From contig DHVG01000003.1 in the NCBI GenBank assembly GCA_002412545.1, positions 1 to 64,000 of the forward strand: a stretch of 64,000 bases of DNA. Reading direction: 5' to 3'. A program made the translations under genes and the position numbers. Numbering within the stretch: position 1 is the first letter of the stretch; every line of letters begins with the position of its first letter. Under the pieces are notes generated by a model, which was not told the origin of the DNA, did not search any database, and saw nothing but the letters and a program-made list of their open reading frames with translations. Origin of the DNA: Elusimicrobia bacterium UBA5214. Lineage in GTDB: Bacteria; Elusimicrobiota; UBA5214. This document shows positions 8,995 to 16,737 of this stretch, piece by piece.

Positions 8995-10380
8995 CTAACG
9001 AGGTTCAATACGTGGATTTTTTATACCTAAAAGGCTCATCTTATAAAGTAAGGTGTTCCGATGAATACCCATCAATTTTGCCGCTTTGGATTGGTTCCAA
9101 TTAGTTTTCTCCAGAATACCGATGAAGTATTGACGTTCAAATTCACGACGGGCAATCTTAAAGGACATTTCTTGCGGAAGGGGTTTCTTTTCTTTCTTAT
9201 AAGAAAGAAAAATGTCTAAAGGCAAACGTTTATGTTGAATAATTTCTTCTTTTTCCAGAGCAACCAATCTTTCAATAACATTACGCAATTCACGGACATT
9301 ACCTGGCCAATCATAATTGAGTAGATATTCCAAGGCTAAAGTAGAAATCCCTTTAACCTTCTTCCCAAATTTTTGGTTATAAATTTTTAAGAAATGTTCA
9401 ACAAGCACCGGTATATTTTCCTTACGCTCGCGTAAAGGGGGAAGAAAAATCGGAATCACATTCAAACGATAATAGAGGTCCTCTCTGAATTTATCTTCCT
9501 CAACTGCTTTTTTTAAATCAGTATTGGTTGCGGAAATTATTCTTAGATTAACTTTGATTGTTTTCATTCCACCGATTCTTTGGATTTCTTTTTCTTCAAT
9601 CGCTCTCAGTATTTTGCTTTGAACTTCCGGTTTCAAATTGCCAACTTCATCAAGAAAAATTGTTCCTCCCTCGGCAAGTTCAAAACGCCCTATTTTTTGT
9701 TCAGTTGCATCAGTGAATGCACCTTTTTCATGACCAAATAATTCGCTTTCAATCAAATTTTCCGGTAAAGTGGCACAATCTACCGCAATAAAAGGATAAT
9801 CTTTTCGCGGACTGTTGAAATGAATCGCCCGGGCAACCAATTCTTTCCCGGTTCCACTACCACCGTTTATAAGAATTGTGGTATCATTTTTTGCTACTTC
9901 TTTAACCATCTCATATAGCTGGTGCATTTTTTCGCTACCACCGACGAGGTTATCAAAAACAAATGGTTTACTCAATTCCGCCCGGAGATAGGCAACCTCT
10001 TTCACTAATTTTTGTTTTTCCAGGCATTTCTCAATTGAAGACGACACTTCATCCACATCAAACGGTTTAGTAATATAATCATAAGCACCAAGTTTCATCG
10101 CTTGAATTGCCGTCTTCACGGTTTTGATTGCGGTAACCATAATTACTTCAGTATCCGGGCTTAATTCTTTAATCTGGCGCAACACTTCTATACCATCCAT
10201 CTCCGGCATCAAAATATCTAAAAGAACAAGATGAATATTTTCTTTCTTGATTACTTTTAACGCTTCTTCTCCGGAAGCAGTAGTTAAAACATTGTAGTTA
10301 TCTTTAAGAAATACTTTAAAAGATTCAAGGACATTCACTTCATCATCAATAACTAAAATTGTTGAACTCATTTTTTCCAA
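8995..10380 (-). CDS. NtrC-family sigma-54 activator (REC-AAA-HTH)
   Basis: A 461-residue response regulator. The receiver domain has phosphoacceptor Asp55 (LVLLDILMPE). The AAA+ domain has Walker A GGSGTGKE, Walker B GTIFLDEVG and the arginine-rich end of the fold. The C-terminal Fis-type helix-turn-helix contains NWNQSKAAKLMGIHRNTLLYKM. The sigma-54 contact loop reads GAFTDA instead of the usual GAFTGA. The open frame starts with TTG at 10380; an ATG three codons later (10371) is an alternative. The GGAGGG RBS is 4 nt from the TTG and 13 nt from the ATG, so the start is undecided. RpoN is the next gene upstream. Confidence 0.94.
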   Translation of the reverse strand: MEKMSSTILVIDDEVNVLESFKVFLKDNYNVLTTASGEEALKVIKKENIHLVLLDILMPEMDGIEVLRQIKELSPDTEVIMVTAIKTVKTAIQAMKLGAYDYITKPFDVDEVSSSIEKCLEKQKLVKEVAYLRAELSKPFVFDNLVGGSEKMHQLYEMVKEVAKNDTTILINGGSGTGKELVARAIHFNSPRKDYPFIAVDCATLPENLIESELFGHEKGAFTDATEQKIGRFELAEGGTIFLDEVGNLKPEVQSKILRAIEEKEIQRIGGMKTIKVNLRIISATNTDLKKAVEEDKFREDLYYRLNVIPIFLPPLRERKENIPVLVEHFLKIYNQKFGKKVKGISTLALEYLLNYDWPGNVRELRNVIERLVALEKEEIIQHKRLPLDIFLSYKKEKKPLPQEMSFKIARREFERQYFIGILEKTNWNQSKAAKLMGIHRNTLLYKMSLLGIKNPRIEPR

Positions 10381-10439
10381 ACTTCCCTCCGTCTCTTTTT
10401 ATACCGCTTTTCAGCCATTGGCTATTAGCCATTAGCTTA

Positions 10440-10605
10440 ATGTAGTGTCCCATAAATCCCTTGACATTTGAATATTCATTGAATTGTCATTGCGAGCAAC
10501 CGAAGGGAGCGTGGCAATCTCGGTGTTGAGACGGAGATTGCTTCGTCGCTAATGCTCCTCGCAATGACAACCAAATGTAAAGATCTGCTAGCGACACTAC
10601 ACTAA
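10440..10605. repeat. Nested inverted repeat with TGTCATTGCGAG ends
   Basis: The 307-bp gap between the NtrC-type gene and rpoN holds no gene. 10484-10569 is a palindrome beginning TTGTCATTGCGAG and ending in its complement, with an internal GCAATCTC block. It sits inside a second inverted repeat, TGTAGTGTC (from 10440) and GACACTACA (ending near 10603). The TGTCATT ends recur around the GIY-YIG gene at 26.6 kb and at 40.33 kb. Confidence 0.7.
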
Positions 10606-10687
10606 CAGGATAATACAGTTTTAACTTATTTTATTGATAATTGTCAATACTTTAATGCCTAATAAATTAGGCAAACGCATATTCAGA

Positions 10688-11857
10688 TTATTCGTGAGTA
10701 TTCGTAATATTCGTGTTTTTAGGATTAGCTGATGACTTTACCAACGCTCTTTGAAACGAAGAACTAATTTTTAATTCTTGACGATAAACGGCAATTGTAC
10801 GGCGGGAAAGAGATAGGTTGTATTTTTCTTTCAATATTTTTTTAATTGTTTCATCGGATAATCGCCTCGTTCCGGAGATTTCTCCTTCTTCAGCAATAAT
10901 TTTTTCTACTAACTCCATTTTTTTCTTTTTCGGTTTAAGAAAAAATCTCTGCAAAGGAACTTCTTCACCAGTAGGAATTTCAATACTCCGGTAGCGGAGT
11001 GCGCGGGAAATTACACTTGGATTAGTAGCAATTTCGCGGGCTAATTCGCTCTGGGTATAAGTTTGAATCTCTTCCGGTTCACCGTTTTCCAGATATCTTT
11101 TTTGTCGGGCAATTATTTTTTCAATAATCTGGGAGAGGATGGACTTCCTTAAATTTACTAACTCCATATTTTTGACTAAATGCTTAAGATTAGCCAATTC
11201 TTCGGTAGTAAAAAAGTCCTCTCTTTTCAGTTTTTCTATTTTTTCATAGTTAATCAAGTACCTGCCCCGTGCAAGATGGGGTGAATAATATTTAACGATA
11301 AAATCTTCTTCATCTTTTTCAATTTTGGCAATTTTCGTATAATGAATCTGTCCTTGAAGATTAATGCTTGTCGGTTCATAGAATTCACTATAAATGGCAA
11401 TTTCGTTTACTAGGTCGATTATTTTTTTTACTTCTTCCAATTCAATCTCGCATTCATCTGCTATTTCTTCCAGAGAAGATGTCCCTTCATGATAAAGAAA
11501 ATATTTATTGAAATTATCAATTCCAATTTTTTTGCATATTTTTAATACTTCTTTTTTTCGGTTAATAACTGATTCTACTTCCGGGAAATTACGTTCACCA
11601 AGAAGTTCTTCCTTCAGTTCATAAAAATTAGAAGAAAGATTAGTCTTGGGGAATCTCCCGTAAGCAAAAATTTTTTCTTTTAAATCCGTAGGGTAGGTTA
11701 ACTTTCTAAAAAGCGGGTTATCTTCTATTTCTTTGATTAGTTTAGCAAATTCATTTTCCGGTAAGGATAAAAATTGGGCAAGTTTAATTCTGGGGATTAG
11801 TTTTTGTTTTAGACGCAAATGTAACGTTTGGGTAGGTTTGATTTTCAAATGAACCAT
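10688..11857 (-). CDS. rpoN: RNA polymerase sigma-54 factor RpoN
   Basis: A 389-residue sigma-54. The N-terminal activator-interacting region (about 1-50) has the expected Gln/Leu-rich repeats (TLHLRLKQKLIPRIKLAQFL). A core-binding region follows, then a helix-turn-helix (YTQSELAREIATNPSVISRALR, about 265-288). Near the C-terminus the RpoN box appears as SRRTIAVYRQE (consensus ARRTVAKYRE). It is somewhat short and divergent for the family. It directs transcription from -24/-12 promoters and needs an activator such as the neighbouring NtrC-type protein. One candidate target promoter is at 3032-3047. Confidence 0.92.
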   Translation of the reverse strand: MVHLKIKPTQTLHLRLKQKLIPRIKLAQFLSLPENEFAKLIKEIEDNPLFRKLTYPTDLKEKIFAYGRFPKTNLSSNFYELKEELLGERNFPEVESVINRKKEVLKICKKIGIDNFNKYFLYHEGTSSLEEIADECEIELEEVKKIIDLVNEIAIYSEFYEPTSINLQGQIHYTKIAKIEKDEEDFIVKYYSPHLARGRYLINYEKIEKLKREDFFTTEELANLKHLVKNMELVNLRKSILSQIIEKIIARQKRYLENGEPEEIQTYTQSELAREIATNPSVISRALRYRSIEIPTGEEVPLQRFFLKPKKKKMELVEKIIAEEGEISGTRRLSDETIKKILKEKYNLSLSRRTIAVYRQELKISSSFQRALVKSSANPKNTNITNTHE

Positions 11858-11921
11858 TAGGTATCTTTAAATAAGTCCAATCACTGTAATCGCCGCTAAT
11901 AATCGCTGAAATCAAGTTTCA

Positions 11922-12350
11922 CTATTTCTTTATTCCTAAGGTTGTTTCCCAGGTATCGGCGTGTCCTTCTTCATCGTTAAGGATTCCTTCCAGCATCAAA
12001 CGTGTTCCCGGGTCACCGAGTTCAGCACAGAGTTTAATATGTTCCCGGTAATTAGCAATCGCACTATTTTCGTTAGCGAGGTCATCTTGTATCATTTTTT
12101 TCAAATCGCCACCTTTTTTTATCTCCGACGGTTTTTTTGTTGGTTCACCACCAAGATAAATGATTCTTTCAGCAAGTAATTCGGCATGTCTCATTTCATC
12201 TTTAGCCGTACTTTTAAAAAGTTCAATAATTGCCGGGCTTTCCATTCCTTCCGCTTCGTAATGGTGTCCCATATACTGGATAATTGCCGCTAATTCATCC
12301 GCACGGTCTTTGTTTAAGACATCAACGATCTTCTGGTCTCCTTTAACCAT
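11922..12350 (-). CDS. Ferritin-like / bacterioferritin-type protein
   Basis: A 142-residue four-helix protein with two ferritin-type iron motifs, DEMRHAELLAER (ExxH) near residue 52 and DEEGHADTWE near residue 127, plus conserved Glu residues in helices 1 and 3. It probably stores or oxidises iron, protecting this anaerobe from iron-driven radicals. It is preceded by a 15-codon micro-ORF whose stop is 15 bp upstream and whose tail overlaps the GAGGAGGTG RBS of this gene. The selenoprotein candidate and a glutaredoxin lie further upstream on the same strand, making a redox operon. Confidence 0.9.
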   Translation of the reverse strand: MVKGDQKIVDVLNKDRADELAAIIQYMGHHYEAEGMESPAIIELFKSTAKDEMRHAELLAERIIYLGGEPTKKPSEIKKGGDLKKMIQDDLANENSAIANYREHIKLCAELGDPGTRLMLEGILNDEEGHADTWETTLGIKK

Positions 12351-12365
12351 TGTTGCACCTCCTCT

Positions 12366-12413
12366 TTATTGTTTTTTCTTCTTTTTGGTTGGATGTTTTT
12401 TCCCACAAGGCAT
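12366..12413 (-). CDS. Lys-rich 15-residue micro-ORF (MPCGKK...)
   Basis: A 15-codon ORF beginning MPCGKKHPTKKK, followed by a stop. It is supported by a near-ideal RBS (GGAGGTG, 7 nt from the ATG) and by its position just before the ferritin gene. A second micro-ORF of the same style (M-x-C-G and Lys-rich) lies at 18601-18669. It may be a real microprotein or a leader peptide coupling translation of the ferritin gene. No function is known to me. Confidence 0.5.
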   Translation of the reverse strand: MPCGKKHPTKKKKKQ

Positions 12414-12435
12414 CTTTATTCACCTCCTCTTCCTC

Positions 12436-12485
12436 TCAACGGAGGATATCCTCCGATTGTGCTCCCCCGATGTTACATCGGGGTC
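12436..12485. repeat. Two adjacent hairpins upstream of the ferritin micro-ORF
   Basis: CGGAGGATATCCTCCG and CCCCGATGTTACATCGGGG form consecutive stem-loops between the selenoprotein candidate and the micro-ORF. No T-run follows on the minus strand. They could be an mRNA processing or attenuation element, or further short palindromic repeats. Confidence 0.55.
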
Positions 12486-12519
12486 GCTGTCCCCTCCTTA
12501 AGAGGAACTTAAATTTGAT

Positions 12520-12786
12520 TTATTCCTTTTGATGAACAGGACATTTTTCATCACTGTAAGCACAAATTACGCAACAACTATCTCCCGGAGCAGTATGAAA
12601 AGCACCGCAGTGCACGCACTGGAAAGCAAAAAGTCAACAAGAAACACCGGAAACTACTAATTCGGTAAGTTTACCGCACTGCGGACATTTAAGTTTTGCC
12701 CCGTTAGAGAACACTTTATCCCCGTTTCGCAACGAGACAGGTTCTGACACGAACTCTCTAATGGGGTTTGCTTTCACCGGTTCCAT
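12520..12786 (-). CDS. Candidate selenoprotein with in-frame UGA (CxxC zinc-ribbon-like)
   Basis: An 88-codon reading frame from ATG (12786) to TAA (12520), interrupted once by TGA at codon 51 (12634-12636). Around it the product reads TELVVSGVSC-U-LFAFQCVHCG: Sec would follow directly after Cys, a redox-style pair. Six Cys precede or follow in CPQC, CVHC, CCVIC and KCP motifs, and the frame stays coherent after the TGA. A hairpin (12608-12621) follows 12 nt after the TGA: a 5-bp stem CAGTG/CACTG with loop CGUG. This fits the bacterial SECIS rule of a loop 16-37 nt downstream with G in its first two positions. Residues about 8-31 derive from a 72-bp palindromic insertion. It lies 5 bp after the glutaredoxin gene. 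I do not recognise the family. Confidence 0.7.
12608..12636 (-). promoter_or_regulatory. Candidate bacterial SECIS element with UGA codon
   Basis: On the minus strand UGA (12636-12634) is followed by 12 nt, then CAGTG-CGTG-CACTG. The apical loop starts 17 nt after the UGA and has G in second position. Outer CC/GG pairs may lengthen the stem past a small bulge. The structure lies within coding sequence, as expected for bacterial SECIS. Confidence 0.55.
12695..12771. repeat. 72-bp in-frame palindromic insertion
   Basis: Arms CCCCGTTAGAGA (12699-12710) and TCTCTAATGGGG (12755-12766) match at 11 of 12 positions. TTTGC occurs on both outer sides (12695-12699 and 12767-12771), a spacing of 72 bp or 24 codons. 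Removing it would join the N-terminal MEPVKA to KLKCPQCG in the selenoprotein candidate. Related arms (CCCCGTTAGAAAT) occur at 54967-55049. Confidence 0.65.
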
Positions 12787-12791
12787 ATTTT

Positions 12792-13025
12792 TTATTTTAA
12801 CCCAACCATTTGTTTAATTTTTTCCCGGTCAAAACCGACAATTATATTTCCGTCAATTTCAATTACCGGGACAGCCATCTGCCCGGACTTAGCAATCATT
12901 TCGGTCAAAGCCTGCCGATTTTCCGCAACATTATAATCAGTAAAGGGGAGATTGTTTTCTTGGAAGAATTTTTTTGCCATCTGGCAATAAGGACAGGTTG
13001 GAGTTGAATAAATATTTATGTTCAT
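12792..13025 (-). CDS. Glutaredoxin family protein (CPYC)
   Basis: A 77-residue thioredoxin-fold protein of the NrdH/glutaredoxin type. The active site is CPYC at residues 11-14 (YSTPTCPYCQMAKKF), with the cis-Pro motif AVPVIEIDG near residue 52 and the C-terminal GFDREKI typical of the family. It exchanges thiols and disulfides in the cytoplasm. It is the first gene of the redox operon leading into the selenoprotein candidate (5 bp gap) and the ferritin gene. Confidence 0.92.
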   Translation of the reverse strand: MNINIYSTPTCPYCQMAKKFFQENNLPFTDYNVAENRQALTEMIAKSGQMAVPVIEIDGNIIVGFDREKIKQMVGLK

Positions 13026-13406
13026 CTAAGTAATTTCACAAAAATAATAACCTGATTTTGCTTGTGACTTGCGAACCATTTTTCTCACTCTATAATTTAT
13101 TTCCCAAAGGCAAAGAGGCGGAAATAAATTCAAAGTCGTTCGAAAAAGGTTCGCAACTCTTTAACTAAGCAGAGAGTTTCAGGGTTCTTTTTCGAGCGCT
13201 CACTCACTTTTTAGAGTTTCGGTGACTTCTTTGAACGACATCAGAGTTTTTGGCGTCTCTCGACTCTGGTCAAAAAATCATAGAGTGAAGAGAAGGTTAC
13301 CGAAACTCTCTTCCCTTTCGCTTCAAAGAATTACTGAGCGAGAAAAAGGTTCCTGAAACTCATAAGGCGTCCCCGAGACAAGAATTGCCTGATTATTCTT
13401 GTGAAA
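13026..13406. repeat. Non-coding tract with GAGTTTC palindromic repeats
   Basis: No gene is seen in 381 bp. From 13168 to 13362 two imperfect palindromes are nested. One arm begins GAGTTTCAGGGTTCTTTTTC and is answered by GAAAAAGGTTCCTGAAACTC. An inner pair begins GAGTTTCGGTGACTTC and is answered by GGTTACCGAAACTC. The same family recurs at 15675-15784 and 56207-56311. 13110-13160 adds TTCGAAAAAGGTTCGCAAC, which echoes GTGACTTGCGAACC at 13061. Confidence 0.7.
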
Positions 13407-14327
13407 TTACTTAGCTACCTCGCCGTAGCCGTATTTCTCTGCATTTTCGTCAGCGATTGTTTGAATTTCTTGAATCACTGCTTTCCCTTCGGGTTTATCA
13501 AAAAGATGACGGAAACGTCCCTGTAATTTGAGATATTCTTCTACTGGTTTACGTTTTTCTACTTTGATGGTCACCCGCAATTCACCATTTCCTCGGAACC
13601 CTGACTGGTTCTCGGAACGGGTAACAATTTCGTATAAAGGATAAAGTCCACACTGTACGGCAAGTTTAGCGATTTCTACACTCATCGCCGGGTCGCTCCG
13701 CCAACCTAAAGGACAGGGAGAAAGGATTTGAATATATTTTGGACCTTCAAAAGTAAGTGCTTTCTTAACTTTATTTTTTAAATCCGCATAATACCCCGGT
13801 GAAGCAGTAGCCACATAAGGAACATTATGGGCAGCAACAATCGCCGGGACATTTTTTTTCCGCTGCATTTTACCTAACCAGAGTTTGCCTGCAGGTGAAG
13901 TAGTCGTCGCGGCAGCAAAAGGTGTAGAACCGCTCCGCTGAATACCCGTATTCATATATGCTTCGTTATCAAAACAGACAAAAAGCACATCATCACCCCG
14001 TTCCAGCATACCACTTAATGCCTGGAGTCCGATATCCGCGGTTCCTCCATCTCCAGCAAGAGCGACTACTTTCGCTTCATTTTTTCTGCCACTTATTTTC
14101 AGTGCCGAAGCAATCCCACTGGCGACCGCAGCTGCATTCTCAAATAAGGAATGTATCCAGGGCACTTCCCAGGCTGATTCCGGATAACGCGAAGAAAATA
14201 CTTCAATACAGCCGGTTGCCGAGACATAAATTGCATTCGGACCGATTGTATCTACTACCATAATCACCGGTAAAACTTCACCACAACCAACACAAGCAGT
14301 ATGCCCGGAGGCAAATAAATGTTTCAT
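13407..14327 (-). CDS. porB: Pyruvate:ferredoxin oxidoreductase beta subunit
   Basis: A 306-residue beta subunit of a four-subunit 2-oxoacid:ferredoxin oxidoreductase. It binds thiamine diphosphate through GDGGTADIGLQALSG and the downstream DNEAYMNTG. An N-terminal CVGCGEVLP and further Cys residues bind the proximal 4Fe-4S cluster. The complex interconverts pyruvate and acetyl-CoA plus CO2 with ferredoxin. In a Wood-Ljungdahl organism it links acetyl-CoA to pyruvate. It is the last gene of the por operon. Whether the substrate is pyruvate or another 2-oxoacid cannot be settled by motif reading. Confidence 0.93.
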   Translation of the reverse strand: MKHLFASGHTACVGCGEVLPVIMVVDTIGPNAIYVSATGCIEVFSSRYPESAWEVPWIHSLFENAAAVASGIASALKISGRKNEAKVVALAGDGGTADIGLQALSGMLERGDDVLFVCFDNEAYMNTGIQRSGSTPFAAATTTSPAGKLWLGKMQRKKNVPAIVAAHNVPYVATASPGYYADLKNKVKKALTFEGPKYIQILSPCPLGWRSDPAMSVEIAKLAVQCGLYPLYEIVTRSENQSGFRGNGELRVTIKVEKRKPVEEYLKLQGRFRHLFDKPEGKAVIQEIQTIADENAEKYGYGEVAK

Positions 14328-14332
14328 ATTAA

Positions 14333-14430
14333 CTAAAGATTACAACGATTATTAACTTCCGATTACGGTGATTAAATAAACAAACCAAAGACTTCATCAT
14401 TGTAATCGTGTTTTTAAAAATCACTGTAAT
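14333..14430. repeat. GATTAC repeat family copy
   Basis: About 98 bp between porB and porA: GATTACAACGATTATTAACTTCCGATTACGGTGATTA on one side and CATTGTAATCGTG ... CACTGTAATCAA on the other, an imperfect palindrome. It separates two genes of one operon. Clear relatives are at 17790-17895 and 30010-30112. Confidence 0.7.
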
Positions 14431-15605
14431 CAATCCTTTATAAGTTCAGTACGGACTGCAACAAATTCGTTTTCTATAACTTCTTTTTCTGCTCTTTCCA
14501 CAATTCCGCGGAATAAATCTTTCGGTAAATCCCTCCCACCGAGACCACCAATAAAATTACTAATCCTTGGCTGTTTTTCCTTACCGTAAAAGACCGATTT
14601 TACTTCGTTTGCGACTATTCCTCCCGAACCAACCGAAAGACAACGTTCAAAAACCGCAATATTTTTTACATTCTTTAATGCTTGATAAATTTCTTCCTTC
14701 GGAAAAGGACGGTAAACACGAATCCGTAATAGCCCAACTTTCTTCCCTTGATTGCGCAGTTCATCAACTAATTCTTTAATTATTCCACAAATTGAACCCA
14801 TCGCAATTACTACGGTTTCCGCATCGTCAGTTTTATATTTTTCTACTAAACTACCGTTATCCCGACCAAAATGTTGAGCAAAATCTTTAGTTATTTCTAA
14901 AATTACTTCTTTTGATTTCTCTATTGTTTCCTGCATAATTTGTCTCACTTCCTGGTAATAATTCCAATCGGCAAAAGCACCAAAACTTAAAGGATTCTTT
15001 GGAGTAAGATAAACTTCCGGCTGATATGGAGGAAGGAAAGAATCAACTTCTTCTTGAGTAGGTATTTCTACGGCTTCAAAAGTATGGGAAATAATATATC
15101 CGTCAAGATTGACGATTACCGGAAAAAGGACTTCTTTATTTTCGGCAATTTTATATGCCTGGATATGCATATCTAACGCTTCCTGTGCATCTTCAGCCCA
15201 GAGTTGAATTATCCCGGCATCCCGGGCAGTGATTGCATCCTGATGGTCATTCCAGATATTTAACGGTGAAGAAACGGCACGGTTTACACAACCGATTACT
15301 ACCGGTAAACGCATCCCGGCAAGATTATAAAGTACTTCTAAAAGAAGAAGTAATCCCTGTGAAGAAGATGAAGTATAAGTCCTTACCCCGGTAGCACTTG
15401 CTCCCAATACCACCGAAGCCGCTGAATGTTCACTTTCTACATGAACAAATTCTGCATCCAGTTCACCATCAGCAACTATCTGGGAAAGGTTTTCTACAAT
15501 ATGTGTCTGGGGAGTAATCGGGTAAGCAGCAATCACTTTCGGCCGACATAATTTCACTGCTTCGGATACTGCCTTTGACCCTTCTACAATAACTGTCTTC
15601 TTCAT
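14430..15605 (-). CDS. porA: Pyruvate:ferredoxin oxidoreductase alpha subunit
   Basis: A 391-residue alpha subunit. The N-terminus has VSEAVKLCRPKVIAAYPITP, the substrate and TPP-proximal motif of the family, followed by EFVHVESEHSAASVVLGASA. The C-terminal third is the domain II/transketolase C-like part (ETVVIAMGSICG, LRIRVYRPFP). The length is normal. It pairs with PorB, separated by a GATTAC repeat, and with PorD and PorG encoded upstream. Confidence 0.94.
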   Translation of the reverse strand: MKKTVIVEGSKAVSEAVKLCRPKVIAAYPITPQTHIVENLSQIVADGELDAEFVHVESEHSAASVVLGASATGVRTYTSSSSQGLLLLLEVLYNLAGMRLPVVIGCVNRAVSSPLNIWNDHQDAITARDAGIIQLWAEDAQEALDMHIQAYKIAENKEVLFPVIVNLDGYIISHTFEAVEIPTQEEVDSFLPPYQPEVYLTPKNPLSFGAFADWNYYQEVRQIMQETIEKSKEVILEITKDFAQHFGRDNGSLVEKYKTDDAETVVIAMGSICGIIKELVDELRNQGKKVGLLRIRVYRPFPKEEIYQALKNVKNIAVFERCLSVGSGGIVANEVKSVFYGKEKQPRISNFIGGLGGRDLPKDLFRGIVERAEKEVIENEFVAVRTELIKD

Positions 15606-15662
15606 TTTCTTACACGCAGATTACGCGGATTTTTTAACTAACCGCTGATTTCCGCAGATTTC
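15606..15662. repeat. CGCAGATTACGCGGATT repeat
   Basis: An imperfect palindrome, ACGCAGATTACGCGGATT ... CGCTGATTTCCGCAGATT. The same words occur at 18545-18598, 27158-27205 and inside the flavoprotein gene at 20725-20765. Confidence 0.55.
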
Positions 15663-15674
15663 TATTTCTGCTCG

Positions 15675-15784
15675 CCTACACTCAAAAGTTTCGGGGTTCC
15701 TCTCTGAACGACATCAGAGTTTTTGGCGCTTCTTGATTCTGGTCAAAAAATCATAGAGTGAAGAGAGGGTTCCCGAAACTACCA
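15675..15784. repeat. GAGTTTC palindromic repeat copy
   Basis: Arms AAAGTTTCGGGGTTCCTCTC and GAGAGGGTTCCCGAAACT enclose ATCAGAGTTTTTGGCGC, close to the copy at 13168-13362. It lies between porD and porA within the por operon. Confidence 0.7.
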
Positions 15785-15791
15785 TCCTAAC

Positions 15792-16049
15792 TTACCTAAC
15801 TTCCGATACCATCTCAATATCATCTACCGGACAAATCTGGGCACAGATACCGCAACCTTTACAATAATCAAGGTCAACATCATATATTTTTTTATCTCCG
15901 GAAACACAACCATCCGGACAATGAATTACACAGAATTTACAACCGGTACAAGTTTTATGTAAATATACCGGTTTTTGTGTCCGCCAGGTGCCGGTTTTAT
16001 TCCGTTTACTTGTCCCCGGTTGAGCATAAAACCCTATCGGTAGTTTCAT
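15792..16049 (-). CDS. porD: Pyruvate:ferredoxin oxidoreductase delta (ferredoxin) subunit
   Basis: A small subunit with two 4Fe-4S clusters, CTGCKFCVIHCPDGC and CKGCGICAQICPVDD, carrying electrons from the catalytic subunits to external ferredoxin. The longest frame begins with TTG at 16070, overlapping the PIN gene by 11 bp. The ATG at 16049 fits the usual PorD beginning (IGFYAQPGTSKRNKTG) and is preferred here, giving 85 residues. Neither start has a good RBS. Confidence 0.93.
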   Translation of the reverse strand: MKLPIGFYAQPGTSKRNKTGTWRTQKPVYLHKTCTGCKFCVIHCPDGCVSGDKKIYDVDLDYCKGCGICAQICPVDDIEMVSEVR

Positions 16050-16059
16050 TTTTGTTCTT

Positions 16060-16455
16060 TTACCAGACAACTTCTAATCCGATCTTTTTTAGAGATTCGT
16101 CACGGGTTATTAAAGGAAAATTCAAATGCAAAGCAGTAGCGGCAATAACCCTATCACTTGGGTCTGAGATTCTGTCCCGTGAAATATTCTTACACTGCGA
16201 AACAATCGGAACGCACAACGGCTCTAATGAATAATTTCTTGCTCTTGATAACTTTTCAATTAAGTTCTCAAGAAAAAATTCAGGAATTTTCTTCTTCTCA
16301 GTAAGATACAAAATCTCCAATAACACGATGCAAGGAATAACAATATGGTCTATTTCTTTGTCTGCGCTATCAAAAATCGCAGAAGCAGATTTTGATAATT
16401 TCTGACTTTCCGTAATATGCCACACTAAAGGATGGGTGTCTGTAACATAATACAT
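16060..16455 (-). CDS. PIN-domain toxin (VapC-like)
   Basis: A 131-residue PIN ribonuclease. The acidic metal-binding residues are visible: Asp6 (VTDTHPLVW), Glu48 region (VLLEILYL), Asp98/Asp101 region (ISDPSDRVIAATA) and Asp118 (LITRDESL). It probably cleaves RNA and is held in check by the product of the gene 3 bp upstream. It is part of a TIR/antitoxin/PIN cassette embedded in the por operon, between porG and porD. Confidence 0.88.
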   Translation of the reverse strand: MYYVTDTHPLVWHITESQKLSKSASAIFDSADKEIDHIVIPCIVLLEILYLTEKKKIPEFFLENLIEKLSRARNYSLEPLCVPIVSQCKNISRDRISDPSDRVIAATALHLNFPLITRDESLKKIGLEVVW

Positions 16456-16458
16456 AAA

Positions 16459-16737
16459 TTACTTACCAAAATCTTTCCACATTTCTTTTCGCACACTCTC
16501 AATATCTTCTTCCGTAATCTCTACACCTTTCCAAATTCCTCCCAAATGTATCGTATTTAGATTCTTTCTGAATTCTTCTAATTCCTCCGTGAATGGTTCA
16601 ACATCCAATGCACAAATATTGCCCTCGTCATCCCGCCATAATTTAAACCGTCCTAATTCTTTTCTTGGTTTGCCTTTCACTGAACGAAATCTGACAATCA
16701 CTTCATCTTTAGAAGGGAGATATAAAATCGTGTTCAT
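16459..16737 (-). CDS. Probable antitoxin paired with the PIN toxin
   Basis: A 92-residue protein. The C-terminal part, LGGIWKGVEITEEDIESVRKEMW, matches the toxin-binding tail found in antitoxins beside VapC-like toxins. The N-terminal part (YLPSKDEVIVRFRSVKGKPRKELGRFKLW) may be a small beta-rich DNA-binding or sensor region. It overlaps the TIR gene by 4 bp (ATGA) and ends 3 bp before the PIN gene. The assignment rests on tail similarity and gene order. Confidence 0.68.
   Translation of the reverse strand: MNTILYLPSKDEVIVRFRSVKGKPRKELGRFKLWRDDEGNICALDVEPFTEELEEFRKNLNTIHLGGIWKGVEITEEDIESVRKEMWKDFGK

Noticed and set aside
12520..12786. Reassigned genetic code (TGA = Gly or Trp)
   Set aside because: All other genes end normally and contain no internal TGA, and many use TGA as a stop (for example rubredoxin). 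Only this ORF has one, so local recoding or a mutation is the better reading.
13026..13406. CRISPR array from repeated GAGTTTC/AAGGTTC words
   Set aside because: Spacing is irregular and copies are inverted rather than direct, with no regular spacers and no cas genes.
13958..14263. Plus-strand ORF of 101 codons over porB
   Set aside because: It lies antisense to a well-conserved gene and shows no domain; a shadow frame.
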